A DNA stretch of 64,000 bases from Prauserella alba (GTDB lineage: Bacteria > Actinomycetota > Actinomycetes > Mycobacteriales > Pseudonocardiaceae): assembly GCF_024171735.1 (NCBI RefSeq), contig NZ_JAMTCH010000003.1, positions 1,848,841 to 1,912,840 of the forward strand, in the 5' to 3' direction. The notes below the pieces were generated by a model. The model had not been told where the DNA came from. It made no database searches and was given only the letters and a program-made list of their open reading frames with translations. This document shows, in pieces, positions 54,715-63,632 of this stretch. The number at the start of each line of letters is the position of its first letter. Positions within the stretch are counted from its first letter, which is position 1. A program made the translations under genes and the position numbers.

Positions 54715-55893
54715 TTACACGCCGATGGCTTCGAGCTCGGCCTCGATGGCCGCCTCCAGCCGTTCGCGCACCTCGGGGACCTCGATCTTCATGAGGATCT
54801 CGTGGAAGAACCCGCGCACGACGAGCCTGCGGGCCTCCTCCTCCGGCAGACCGCGCGCCTGGAGGTAGAACAGCTGCTCGTCGTCGAACCGGCCCGTGGC
54901 GCTCGCGTGCCCCGCGCCCGAGATCTCACCGGTCTCGATCTCCAGGTTCGGCACCGAGTCGGCGCGCGCGCCCTCGGTCAGCACCAGGTTGCGGTTGAGC
55001 TCGAACGTCTCGGTCGCCTCGGCCGCCGCACGGATGAGCACGTCGCCGATCCACACCGAGTGTGCGCCGTCGCCCTGCAACGCGCCCTTGTACAGCACGT
55101 TGGACTTGCAGTGCGGCACCGCGTGGTCCACGAACAGCCGGTGCTCCTGGTGCTGGCCCGAGTCGGCGAAGTGCAGACCGAGCATCTCGACGTCACCGCC
55201 GGGGCCCGCGAACGTAGCCGTCGGGCTGACGCGCACCAGGTCGCCGCCGAGCGTGACCACGATGTGCTTGAGTCGCGAGTCCTTGCCCAGCTTCAGGTGC
55301 TGCTCGGAGACGTGGACCGCGTCGTCGGCCCAGTCCTGCACCGACACGACCGTCAGCTGCGCCCCGTCACCGAGGACGAACTCGATGTTGTCGGCATAGG
55401 TGCCGGAACCGACGTGGTCCAGCACGACCGTCGCCTCGCCGAACTGCTCGGCTCGAAGCTGCACGTGCCCGTAGGCGGTCTTGCCCTCACCGGGGCCGTG
55501 CAACCGCACCAGCGTGCGGGCCGACGCCTTCGTCTCGGCGGGCACCGTCACCAGCGTCGCCTTCTCGAACGACGAGTACGCCTGAGCCGAGATCCGATCG
55601 CTCGGAACGCCGGCCTGACCGAGTCGCTGGTCGTCCCGGCCCACTGTCTCGACTCGCACCTCCGGCGCGGTCTCGAGCTCCAGCTCGGCCTCGCCGGTGG
55701 CGGGCGCCGAACCGTCGTGCAGCCCGCGCAGGCGCTTCATCGGCGTGAAACGCCAGTTCTCCTCGCGGCCGCCCGGGACCTCGAACGCCTCGACGTCGTA
55801 CGAGGCGAAACGCTCCGCGCGGGAGGCCGCCGGGATCGTGACCTCGGCGGCCTCCGCTACGTTCGCGGCTGCGGTGTTGTCAGCAACCGTCAT
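54715..55893 (-). CDS. sufD: SUF scaffold subunit SufD
   Basis: Encodes 392 residues with the beta-helix of the SufB/SufD family (HVVTLGGDLVRVSPTATFAG-type strands) and the C-terminal helical part (DDEQLFYLQARGLPEEEARR). It pairs with SufB in the SufBC2D complex. Its ATG overlaps no gene but lies 1 base from the SufB stop. Confidence 0.92.
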   Translation of the reverse strand: MTVADNTAAANVAEAAEVTIPAASRAERFASYDVEAFEVPGGREENWRFTPMKRLRGLHDGSAPATGEAELELETAPEVRVETVGRDDQRLGQAGVPSDRISAQAYSSFEKATLVTVPAETKASARTLVRLHGPGEGKTAYGHVQLRAEQFGEATVVLDHVGSGTYADNIEFVLGDGAQLTVVSVQDWADDAVHVSEQHLKLGKDSRLKHIVVTLGGDLVRVSPTATFAGPGGDVEMLGLHFADSGQHQEHRLFVDHAVPHCKSNVLYKGALQGDGAHSVWIGDVLIRAAAEATETFELNRNLVLTEGARADSVPNLEIETGEISGAGHASATGRFDDEQLFYLQARGLPEEEARRLVVRGFFHEILMKIEVPEVRERLEAAIEAELEAIGV

Positions 55894-55894
55894 G

Positions 55895-57343
55895 TCAGCC
55901 GACGCTTCCTTCCATCTGCAGTTCGATCAGGCGGTTGAGCTCGAGCGCGTACTCCATCGGCAGCTCCCGCGCGATGGGCTCGACGAACCCGCGCACCACC
56001 ATCGCCATGGCCTCCTCCTCGGTGAGGCCGCGCGACATCAGGTAGAACAGCTGGTCCTCGCTCACCTTGGACACGGTGGCCTCGTGGCCCATGGAGACGT
56101 CGTCGTTGCGGATGTCCACGTACGGGTAGGTGTCCGACCGGGAGACCGTGTCCACCAGCAGGGCGTCACACACCACGTTGGAACGCGAGTGGTGCGCCCG
56201 CTTGGCCACCTTCACCAGACCCCGGTACGAGGTACGGCCGCCGCCGCGCGCCACCGACTTCGACACGATCGTCGAGGAGGTGTGCGGTGCAAGGTGCTCC
56301 ATCTTCGCGCCCGCGTCCTGGTGCTGGCCCTCGCCCGCGAACGCGACCGAGAGGACCTCGCCCTTGGCGTGCTCGCCCATGAGGAACACCGACGGGTACT
56401 TCATGGTCACCTTGGAGCCGATGTTGCCGTCGACCCACTCCATGGTGGCGCCCTCTTCGGCCTTGGCGCGCTTGGTCACCAGGTTGTAGACGTTGTTCGA
56501 CCAGTTCTGGATCGTCGTGTAGCGGCAACGGCCGCCCTTCTTCACCACGATCTCCACGACCGCCGAGTGCAGCGAGTCGGACTGGTAGATCGGCGCCGTG
56601 CAGCCCTCGACGTAGTGCACGTAGGCGTCCTCGTCGACGATGATCAGCGTCCGCTCGAACTGGCCCATGTTCTCCGTGTTGATGCGGAAGTAGGCCTGCA
56701 GCGGGATGTCGACGTGCACGCCCTTCGGCACGTAGATGAACGAACCACCGGACCACACGGCCGTGTTCAGCGCGGAGAACTTGTTGTCGCCCGCCGGGAT
56801 GACCGAGCCGAAGTGCTCCTTGAACAGCTCCGGGTAGTCGCGCAGCGCCGTGTCGGTGTCCAGGAACAGCACGCCCTGGGCCTCCAGGTCCTCACGGATC
56901 TGGTGGTAGACGACCTCGGACTCGTACTGCGCGGCGACGCCGGCGACGAGGCGCTGCTTCTCCGCCTCGGGGATGCCGAGCTTGTCGTAGGTGTTCTTGA
57001 TGTCCGTCGGCAGGTCCTCCCAGCTGGTGGCCTGCTTCTCGGTCGAACGCACGAAGTACTTGATGTTGTCGAAGTCGATCCCCGACAGGTCCGCGCCCCA
57101 GTTGGGCATCGGCTTGCGCTCGAAGAGCTTCAGGGCCTTCAAGCGTGCGTCGCGCATCCACTCCGGCTCGGACTTCTTCTCCGAGATGTCCGATACGACA
57201 TCCTCGTCGACGCCACGGCGAGCGCTCGCGCCCGCCGTGTCCGGGTCCGCCCAGCCGAACGCGTAATTACCGAGAGACTCGATGGTCTCTTCCTGGCTCA
57301 ACGGCGTGGTGGTGGGATTGCGCTGCTCGGCAGCGGCAGTCAT
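55895..57343 (-). CDS. sufB: SUF scaffold subunit SufB
   Basis: Encodes 482 residues, the cluster-building subunit. [18 protein letters not shown] and [11 protein letters not shown]-type strands (here [20 protein letters not shown]) are the core, and the cysteine in VEGCTAPIY is also typical. Unlike the M. tuberculosis homologue, no intein is present. The ATG at 57343 follows GGAGGG. The start codon overlaps the SufR stop. Confidence 0.93.
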   Translation of the reverse strand: MTAAAEQRNPTTTPLSQEETIESLGNYAFGWADPDTAGASARRGVDEDVVSDISEKKSEPEWMRDARLKALKLFERKPMPNWGADLSGIDFDNIKYFVRSTEKQATSWEDLPTDIKNTYDKLGIPEAEKQRLVAGVAAQYESEVVYHQIREDLEAQGVLFLDTDTALRDYPELFKEHFGSVIPAGDNKFSALNTAVWSGGSFIYVPKGVHVDIPLQAYFRINTENMGQFERTLIIVDEDAYVHYVEGCTAPIYQSDSLHSAVVEIVVKKGGRCRYTTIQNWSNNVYNLVTKRAKAEEGATMEWVDGNIGSKVTMKYPSVFLMGEHAKGEVLSVAFAGEGQHQDAGAKMEHLAPHTSSTIVSKSVARGGGRTSYRGLVKVAKRAHHSRSNVVCDALLVDTVSRSDTYPYVDIRNDDVSMGHEATVSKVSEDQLFYLMSRGLTEEEAMAMVVRGFVEPIARELPMEYALELNRLIELQMEGSVG

Positions 57344-58179
57344 GCGGTCGTCCCTCCATTCGGAGTTCGTGCTTCGTGACCCGGCGCCGGGCCGGGCACG
57401 TGCGTCGTACACGCGGCATCACCGCGCGCGATGGTGGCCAGTCGCTGCACGTGCGTGCCGAGCAACTGGGCGAAAGCCTCGGTCTCGGCCTCGCACAACT
57501 GCGGGAACTCCGCTGCGACGTGGGCCACCGGGCAGTGGTGCTGGCAGAGCTGCGCTCCGGTACCGGAGACTCCGATGCCCCCTTCCGAGGGATCACCCTC
57601 GGAAGAGGCCGAGCCGCCGGTGTCCGGACCGCCCGCGCCGACCTGCCTGGTCGACGCAGCGTAACCCTCCCTGGTCAAGACGGTGGCCAGGGCCTCCGCC
57701 TTGTCCGCGGGAGCACCCTCGTTCGAGATCTGCTCCCGGTACGGATCGACGAGCGCCGCCACGCGCCGCTCGGCGAACGCGCGAACCGCGTCCTCACCCA
57801 CGTGCTCGGCGAGAAACCGGATCGCGGAGACCGCAAGGTCGTCGTAGGCGTGCCCGAACCGCGCCCTGCCCTGCTCGGTGAGCAGGAACAGCTTCGCGGG
57901 CCTGCCACGCCCTCTCCGGCCACGTCGCGACGCCTCCCTGGTCTCGGCCTCGGCATCGGCCAGCAGCGCGTCGAGATGCCGGCGCACCGCCGTCGGGCTG
58001 ATACCGAGCTGTTCGGCCACCGCGGCCGCGGTCATCGGACCCTGCTCGAGCAGGACCCGGGCGACCTCGCCCCGGGTACCGCCGTCCGAACCCGGCGGCG
58101 GCACCGGTGCCGTGACGGAACCCGGATGCGCCGGTGGCGCGGTGCCACCCTGCTGGTCCTGGTTGCCGTCGTTTTTCAC
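57340..58179 (-). CDS. sufR: SufR-type Fe-S-sensing repressor of the SUF operon
   Basis: Encodes 279 residues. The DeoR/ArsR-like winged HTH is [20 protein letters not shown], and [19 protein letters not shown]. Cysteines placed as cluster ligands are in [18 protein letters not shown]. By analogy with SufR it represses the operon when its cluster is intact. It begins at a GTG that lies within a palindrome (58177-58191), a sign of autoregulation. The N-terminal 30 residues are disordered. Confidence 0.88.
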   Translation of the reverse strand: MKNDGNQDQQGGTAPPAHPGSVTAPVPPPGSDGGTRGEVARVLLEQGPMTAAAVAEQLGISPTAVRRHLDALLADAEAETREASRRGRRGRGRPAKLFLLTEQGRARFGHAYDDLAVSAIRFLAEHVGEDAVRAFAERRVAALVDPYREQISNEGAPADKAEALATVLTREGYAASTRQVGAGGPDTGGSASSEGDPSEGGIGVSGTGAQLCQHHCPVAHVAAEFPQLCEAETEAFAQLLGTHVQRLATIARGDAACTTHVPGPAPGHEARTPNGGTTA

Positions 58180-58191
58180 AACATAATTGTG
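58177..58191. promoter_or_regulatory. Probable SufR operator over the sufR start
   Basis: CACAA-CATAA-TTGTG is a perfect 5-bp inverted repeat with a 5-base spacer that includes the sufR start codon. It resembles in layout the ACACT-N5-TGTGA type site I recall for mycobacterial SufR. Binding would block both initiation and transcription. Confidence 0.6.
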
Positions 58192-58506
58192 TCTTATTTC
58201 CCCGCGGCAGGCAAAGGCGCCTCACCGGCAGTGACCGGAGTCACGGAACGAGGCGCGCACCCCGCCATACCGGCAGCGACACCGGAGGCAGCGTCGGAGC
58301 GAAGGGAGGATTCGGGCCCCTCCCGGCAGCCCGACCACCGCACCGCGTCTCACGGCACTGCCCCCTCACGGGCACAGCGACGCGTGGTTGTGTCGCACGT
58401 CCCGAGGCGGCCCTCGGAGACGGCCGGCGGCCCACGTGCGGCACCGCAGGACCAGGGCCTGCCCACCACCGGTCGGCGGGACGCTGCGCACCGCTAGTCT
58501 CTCGGC
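58192..58506. other. Divergent intergenic region between sufR and mptB
   Basis: These bases hold no gene. Apart from the AT-rich start near the SufR operator (58181-58200) they are GC-rich, and I see no clear further operator. The mptB promoter must lie here. Confidence 0.6.
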
Positions 58507-60369
58507 GTGGCATTCGGCAGGGGCCCCGTGGCATTCGGCGGGGGACGCAGGCGGCGACCCGGCGACGAGGACGATGCCGCGCCGGCACAGGACACCGGCG
58601 GTTCCGGAGCCCGCCAATCCCCGCTGACCGCCTCCAGTGTCTGGGTGCCCGCACGCTCGCCCGCGCATCCGGGCGAGCGCGAGCCGCTGACCGCCGACGA
58701 GCGACGGTCGGTCCGGCTCGTCCAGAGCTTCGGCACCTTCGGCTCGCTGATGCTCGCGTTCGGGTCCCTCGGGGCCGGCGCTGCCCCCGTGCTCAACCCG
58801 GTGAACACGCTGCCGGTGCTGCGACTCTTCGCGCGGATCCCCACGGTGTCGCTGGCGCTGGCGTTCATCGGCATGATCATGCTGATCGCCGGCTGGCTGC
58901 TGCTCGGCCGGTTCGCACGCCCCAGCCGCAAGCGCATCGTCGGCAAGCGGGAGCTGCACCGCACCCTGCTGCTGTGGATCGCCCCGCTGGTGGTGATCCC
59001 GCCGATCTTCACCCGGGACCCGTACGTCTACCTCGGCCAGAGTGAGGTCCTCACCCGCGGGATGGATCCCTACGAGGTCGGCCCCGAGGCCCTCGGCAAC
59101 GACGACCCGCTCGTGGTCGGCGTCGCCAACATCTGGCGCGACACCCCCGCCCCGTACGGACCGCTGTTCCTGCGCATCGGCAGCTGGATCACCGGGATCA
59201 CCGGCGAACACGTCTCCGGCGGCATCCTGCTGTTCCGCCTGCTCACCCTCGCCGGACTCGGCATCGTCGTCTGGGTACTGCCGCGCCTCGCGGACCGGTT
59301 CGGAGTCCCGCCGAGCACCGCACTGTGGCTCGGCGTGGCCAACCCGCTGGTGCTGTTCCACATCGTCGGCGGCGCCCACAACGACGCCCTCGGCATCGGC
59401 CTCATGCTGCTCGGCCTCGAAGTGGGACTCCGGCGCCTGCCGTACCGCGTCCGCGGCGATTCGCCCCCGCCGCTGGCCAAGGGCGAACTCCGGTTCATCG
59501 TGGCCGGGGCAGCCATCATCACCGTCGCCGCCACCGTCAAGCTGCACGCGATCGTCGCGCTCGGGTTCTTCGGCGTGATGATCGCCCGGCGCTGGTACGG
59601 CGGCATCAAGGACCTGCTCAAGGCCGCCGCCGGCATGCTCGTGATCTGCGCCGTCGTCATGACCGCGGTGACCTACGCAGTCGGGCTCGACTACGGCTGG
59701 GTCAACGGCCTGAGCACCCCGACGAAGCTCTGGAACTGGATCGCCCCCACGGCCGAGATCGGCCAGCTCGGGGGTGTGCTCGGCGTCACGCTCGGCCTCG
59801 GCAACCACACGGCGGGCATCATCGCCGTGCTCGCCATCCTGAGCTACCTGGCAGCGGGTGCGATCACCGTCAAGTTCCTGTGGGACAGCCTCCACTGGCG
59901 GTACCGGCCGATGATCGGCCTCGGCGTCTCCGTGGGCGCGTTCATGCTCCTGCACGTCGCGATGCAGCCGTGGTGGCTGCTGTGGGCGATCATCCCGCTC
60001 GCCGCATCGGCGGGCACGTCCCGGTTCCGCGTGCTCGCCACGGGGATGAGCGTGGCACTGGCCGTACTCATCCCGCCGAACGGCAGTCCGTTCGACGGCC
60101 GCCTCTACACCCTGCCGCAGGCCTACTTCGCGGGCGGGCTCGTCGTACTCGGCGCGCTGGCGCTGCTGTGGTGGCGAGCGCCTGCCGTGCTCTTCGCCCG
60201 TACCGACCCCGACGACCTGTTCCACCCGCAAGCGGGCCCGGCCCGCCGACGGCACCGCGCAAGCCCGTCGCGCTCCGCCGACGCCGCAGGCACGACGGCC
60301 GGTACCGGTGACCCACCGGAGGCGAGCGGCGCCGCACCCCGCGACGGCGCACCGCGCGGCAGACCCTGA
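58507..60369 (+). CDS. mptB: Alpha-1,6-mannosyltransferase MptB (GT-C, polyprenol-phosphomannose dependent)
   Basis: Encodes 620 residues with about 12 hydrophobic segments. The first extracytoplasmic loop DPYVYLGQSEVLTRGMDPYE has the GT-C acidic residues, and NPLVLFHIVGGAHNDALGIG is a hallmark of MptB. It extends the mannan core of lipomannan/lipoarabinomannan in mycolata. The first 60 residues and the last 60 are disordered. It is the homologue of Rv1459c by position and motif, and diverges from sufR. GTG 58507 is the family-sized start. Confidence 0.88.
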   Translation: MAFGRGPVAFGGGRRRRPGDEDDAAPAQDTGGSGARQSPLTASSVWVPARSPAHPGEREPLTADERRSVRLVQSFGTFGSLMLAFGSLGAGAAPVLNPVNTLPVLRLFARIPTVSLALAFIGMIMLIAGWLLLGRFARPSRKRIVGKRELHRTLLLWIAPLVVIPPIFTRDPYVYLGQSEVLTRGMDPYEVGPEALGNDDPLVVGVANIWRDTPAPYGPLFLRIGSWITGITGEHVSGGILLFRLLTLAGLGIVVWVLPRLADRFGVPPSTALWLGVANPLVLFHIVGGAHNDALGIGLMLLGLEVGLRRLPYRVRGDSPPPLAKGELRFIVAGAAIITVAATVKLHAIVALGFFGVMIARRWYGGIKDLLKAAAGMLVICAVVMTAVTYAVGLDYGWVNGLSTPTKLWNWIAPTAEIGQLGGVLGVTLGLGNHTAGIIAVLAILSYLAAGAITVKFLWDSLHWRYRPMIGLGVSVGAFMLLHVAMQPWWLLWAIIPLAASAGTSRFRVLATGMSVALAVLIPPNGSPFDGRLYTLPQAYFAGGLVVLGALALLWWRAPAVLFARTDPDDLFHPQAGPARRRHRASPSRSADAAGTTAGTGDPPEASGAAPRDGAPRGRP

Positions 60370-60416
60370 CCGGGCGAACCGCGCCAGGGCGACGCGAGCG
60401 CGCCGCCCGCACGCCG

Positions 60417-60422
60417 TACCCT
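60417..60422 (+). promoter_or_regulatory. Candidate -10 of the ABC pair
   Basis: TACCCT lies 8 bases before the GTG at 60431, with no ribosome site, suggesting a leaderless internal promoter besides read-through from mptB. Confidence 0.4.
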
Positions 60423-60430
60423 TGACGTTC

Positions 60431-61357
60431 GTGAATGCTGCGGCCGTCGAGATCACCGGTCTGGTGAAGCGCTTCGGATCGGTCACCGCCGTCGACGGGC
60501 TGGATCTGAAGATGCCGAAAGGTGAGATCCTCGCCCTGCTCGGCCCCAACGGTGCGGGTAAGACGACCACCGTCGAGATCTGCGAAGGGTTCCGCACCCC
60601 CGACGCGGGCACCGTGCGGGTGCTCGGCCTCGACCCGGCACGCGACGGGGCCACCCTCCGGCCGCGGGTCGGTGTCATGCCGCAGGGCGGTGGCGCCTAC
60701 CCGGGTGTGCACGCCGAGGAGATGCTCCGCCTCGTCGCAGCCTGCGCGGCCGAACCGCTCGACCCGGCCTGGCTGCTCGACGTCCTCGGCCTCGGGAGTG
60801 CGCGCCGCACCCCGTTCAAACGCCTCTCCGGTGGCCAGCAGCAACGACTGTCACTGGCCTGCGCCCTCATCGGCAGACCGGAACTCGTGTTCCTGGACGA
60901 ACCCACCGCGGGCATGGACCCGCAGGCCCGCAGACTCGTGTGGGAACTGCTCGCCGCGCTCCGCACCGACGGCGTCAGTGTGCTGCTGACGACCCACCTC
61001 ATGGAGGAAGCCGAGTCCCTCGCCGACGACGTCGTGATCGTCGACGACGGCACGGTCATCGCCCAGGGGTCGCCCAGCGCACTCACGGCGGAACACGCCG
61101 AGGACGCGCAGCTGCGGTTCCGCGCACGGCCCGGCCTCGACACCCGCCTGCTCGCCGCCGCACTGCCCGAGGGCTACGTCGCCGGAGAATCGAGCCCCGG
61201 TTCCTACCGCGTCATCGGGCACGTCGACCCGCAGGTCGTGTCCACGGTGACCTCCTGGTGCGCCCAGCAGGGCGTGCTGGCCGAGGAGCTGCACGTCGGC
61301 AGGCGGGACCTCGAAGAGGTCTTCCTCGAACTGACCGGACGGGAGCTGCGCACATGA
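60431..61357 (+). CDS. ABC transporter ATPase (Rv1458c-like)
   Basis: Encodes 308 residues. Walker A GPNGAGKTT, signature LSGGQQQRL and Walker B VFLDEPTAGMD are clear. A C-terminal domain of about 80 residues follows the ATPase core, ending RRDLEEVFLELTGREL, typical of drug- or lipid-export ATPases. It is coupled to the next permease by an ATGA overlap. It corresponds in order to Rv1458c. The substrate is unknown. Confidence 0.88.
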   Translation: MNAAAVEITGLVKRFGSVTAVDGLDLKMPKGEILALLGPNGAGKTTTVEICEGFRTPDAGTVRVLGLDPARDGATLRPRVGVMPQGGGAYPGVHAEEMLRLVAACAAEPLDPAWLLDVLGLGSARRTPFKRLSGGQQQRLSLACALIGRPELVFLDEPTAGMDPQARRLVWELLAALRTDGVSVLLTTHLMEEAESLADDVVIVDDGTVIAQGSPSALTAEHAEDAQLRFRARPGLDTRLLAAALPEGYVAGESSPGSYRVIGHVDPQVVSTVTSWCAQQGVLAEELHVGRRDLEEVFLELTGRELRT

Positions 61358-62145
61358 CGACGTCCCGCTTCGCCCCCGGCACCTTCACACCCGCACCCGG
61401 CCGCGGCCGGCTCGGGCACATGCTCGCCGCCCACGCGCGCGTCGAAACGGCGCTGACACTGCGGCACGGCGAGCAGATCCTGCTCACGCTCCTCATCCCG
61501 CTCGCCCTGCTCCTCGGGCTCAGCCTGCTCGACGTGCTGCCCGCGGGCGAGTTCGCCGACATGGACCGCGTCGACTGGATCACCCCGCGGATCCTCGCAC
61601 TGGCCGTACTGTCCTCGGCCTTCACCGGCCAGGCCATCGCGCTCGGTTTCGACCGGCGCTACGGCGTACTGAAACGGCTCGCCGCCACCGCACTGCCACG
61701 GTGGCTGCTCGTCGCGGGCAGGCTCGTGGCCGCACTCGTCGTCGTCACGCTGCAGGTGCTGATCCTCGGCGGCGTCGCGGCGCTGCTCGGCTGGTCGCCG
61801 TCGGCTGCGGGCATCGCCTTCGCCGTCGCCGCGCTCGTGCTCGGCACGCTGTGCTTCGGCGCACTCGGCGTGCTGCTCGGCGGCGCGCTGAAAGCCGAGG
61901 CCGTCCTGGCGCTCGCGAACATCGTCTGGTTCGTCCTGCTGCTCGCCGGCGGGATCCTCATGGTGCCGTCCGCCCTGCCGGAGGCCTACGCGACGGTCGT
62001 CGGCATCCTGCCCTCCGGTGCGCTCGCGGAGGGCCTGCACGCCGCCCTCGTCGACGGCACGTTCTCCGCGGGATCCTGCGCCGTGCTGGCCGTCTGGGCG
62101 GCCCTCGCCGCGGCGATCGCCACGAGAACCACGAAACTCACCTGA
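61354..62145 (+). CDS. ABC-2-type permease (Rv1457c-like)
   Basis: Encodes 263 residues with six membrane helices, the first near 47-63 (LLTLLIPLALLLGLSLL). LGFDRRYGVLKRLAATALPRWLL is the coupling region. With the preceding ATPase it forms an exporter. Position matches Rv1457c of M. tuberculosis, between the ATPase and ctaA. It may be involved in heme or antibiotic transport, but this is not settled. Confidence 0.86.
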   Translation: MTTSRFAPGTFTPAPGRGRLGHMLAAHARVETALTLRHGEQILLTLLIPLALLLGLSLLDVLPAGEFADMDRVDWITPRILALAVLSSAFTGQAIALGFDRRYGVLKRLAATALPRWLLVAGRLVAALVVVTLQVLILGGVAALLGWSPSAAGIAFAVAALVLGTLCFGALGVLLGGALKAEAVLALANIVWFVLLLAGGILMVPSALPEAYATVVGILPSGALAEGLHAALVDGTFSAGSCAVLAVWAALAAAIATRTTKLT

Positions 62146-62162
62146 CCCCGCCTCGCATCACC

Positions 62163-62307
62163 GCCCCCAGGGGCACCTTGGTTGCAGTCAGTGCAACCAA
62201 GGTGCCCCTCGCTGCGATCCATGACGCCGGTAGGGCACGCATACGCCATGGCGGATGCGAGGGGAAGATCCGTGGCGTTGAACGCACCCAAGGTGCCCTT
62301 GGGGGCA
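62163..62307. repeat. Intergenic palindrome cluster before ctaA
   Basis: A perfect 18-bp stem with a 5-base loop (AGGGGCACCTTGGTTGCA at 62169-62186 with 62192-62209) is followed by CCAAGGTGCCCTTGGGGGC at 62289-62307. The latter is complementary, with one mismatch, to 62163-62181. The repeats look like one intergenic repeat family folded in alternative ways. It could serve as a terminator for the ABC pair. Confidence 0.8.
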
Positions 62308-62352
62308 TCACCAGTCCCCACCGCCCAAACGGAAGCGCTTCGCGCCACCTCT

Positions 62353-62358
62353 TACACT
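62353..62358 (+). promoter_or_regulatory. Candidate -10 of ctaA
   Basis: TACACT ends 7 bases before the GTG at 62366, where no ribosome site is seen. It overlaps a small dyad, ACACT-GCGT-AGTGT (62354-62367). A 10-base palindrome GAAGCGCTTC lies at 62332-62341, near the expected -35. Confidence 0.5.
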
Positions 62359-62365
62359 GCGTAGT

Positions 62366-63406
62366 GTGAGCGCATTCGTGGAGCGGTTCTCCTCGCTCGT
62401 CGGCCGCCTGCCGTACCCGTCCCGTGCCGTGCAACGCACCATCGCGATCGCCGCGATCATCACGCAGGGTGGCATCGGCGTCACCGGCTCGGTCGTGCGC
62501 GTCACCGGCTCCGGCCTCGGCTGCCCCACGTGGCCGCAGTGCTTCCCCGGCAGCATGTTCCCGGTCGAGCATCCCGAGTACGAGATGTTCAACCAGTGGA
62601 TCGAGTTCGGGAACCGCCTGCTCACCGGCATCGTCGGCATCGTCGCCGCGCTCTGCGTGATCATGGCCTGGCGCATCAAGCTCGATCACCCTGGCCGCTC
62701 CCGGCTCGTCAAGCTGGCGTGGACCATGCCCGGCGGCGTCGTCGCCCAGGCCGTCATCGGGGGTCTCACCGTGATGGCCGGTCTGCTGTGGTGGACCGTC
62801 GCGATCCACTTCCTCGTCTCCGCCGTCCTCGTCTGGCTCGCGACGCAGCTGCTGTACGCCCTCGACGAAGGCGACGACGCGCCACGGCCGGTCCTGCCCC
62901 CACGACACCGGCCGCTGATGCAGGCGCTGGTCGTCTCCCTGGCCGCGCTGCTCACCGCCGGCACCACCGTCACCGGCGCAGGACCGCACGGGGGCGACCC
63001 CGAAACCCCACGGTTCGGCGCACCCATCGAGACGCTCTCCTTCATCCACGGCGGGCTGCTCGTCGTGTTCCTGGCGATGCTCGCCGCGCTCGGGGCCGCC
63101 GCGTGGCGCCACCGCGCACAGAACCCACCCTCCGCGGCCCTGCGGCGCCGGTACGCGGTCGTCTGGGCCGTCTCGCTGGCACAGGGTGCACTCGGCAGCG
63201 TGCAGTACCTGCTCGGCGTACCGGAGGAGCTCGTGTCGTTCCACGTCCTCGGCTCCGCCGCCGTCATCGTCGCCGTGTCCGCGCTCTGGTGCGCCGCCCG
63301 TGACCGCGGCCCCGCCGTCAGCCACCGCCCCGCCGCCGTCGTGGCATCCGCGGACCCGGCGGACAGCGCGACGGCCGAGCCCGCCCACGACACCCCGTCC
63401 CGCTGA
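62366..63406 (+). CDS. ctaA: Heme A synthase CtaA
   Basis: Encodes 346 residues with eight membrane helices. The conserved cysteine pair is in GLGCPTWPQC, the glutamate/asparagine of the first heme site is in EFGNRLLTG, and histidines occur in WWTVAIHFLVS, IHGGLL and FHVLGSA. It oxidises heme O to heme A for cytochrome aa3 oxidase. The C-terminal 45 residues are disordered. It is the Rv1456c counterpart. The start is a GTG with a candidate leaderless promoter. Confidence 0.9.
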   Translation: MSAFVERFSSLVGRLPYPSRAVQRTIAIAAIITQGGIGVTGSVVRVTGSGLGCPTWPQCFPGSMFPVEHPEYEMFNQWIEFGNRLLTGIVGIVAALCVIMAWRIKLDHPGRSRLVKLAWTMPGGVVAQAVIGGLTVMAGLLWWTVAIHFLVSAVLVWLATQLLYALDEGDDAPRPVLPPRHRPLMQALVVSLAALLTAGTTVTGAGPHGGDPETPRFGAPIETLSFIHGGLLVVFLAMLAALGAAAWRHRAQNPPSAALRRRYAVVWAVSLAQGALGSVQYLLGVPEELVSFHVLGSAAVIVAVSALWCAARDRGPAVSHRPAAVVASADPADSATAEPAHDTPSR

Positions 63407-63522
63407 CCCGCCGACATGGCCCCGGCCGTACACGGCGCTGTTCACGCCACGCCCACACCGACGGTGGCGTAGGTTTCGTCACCTGTCACCGCCGACGTAC
63501 CCATGACCCCAGGGCGGGCCGG

Positions 63523-63528
63523 TATTCT
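63523..63528 (+). promoter_or_regulatory. Candidate -10 of the desaturase gene
   Basis: TATTCT lies about 105 bases before the ATG at 63633 in a GC-rich spacer. It is a good hexamer but without a clear -35. Confidence 0.35.
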
Positions 63529-63632
63529 CCGACCCGGTGCCGCCCACCGGCGGCCCGAACGCCCGCCTCCGCCGCGAGCGCCAGACCGTCCCACTCCCCT
63601 GCCACCGCATCGAGACGAGGTCGCACCTCCCC

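Noticed and set aside
62353-62370. SufR site at ctaA
   Set aside because: The halves fit only with a changed spacer and no evidence supports cross-regulation, so it is left as a low-interest note and not called a site.
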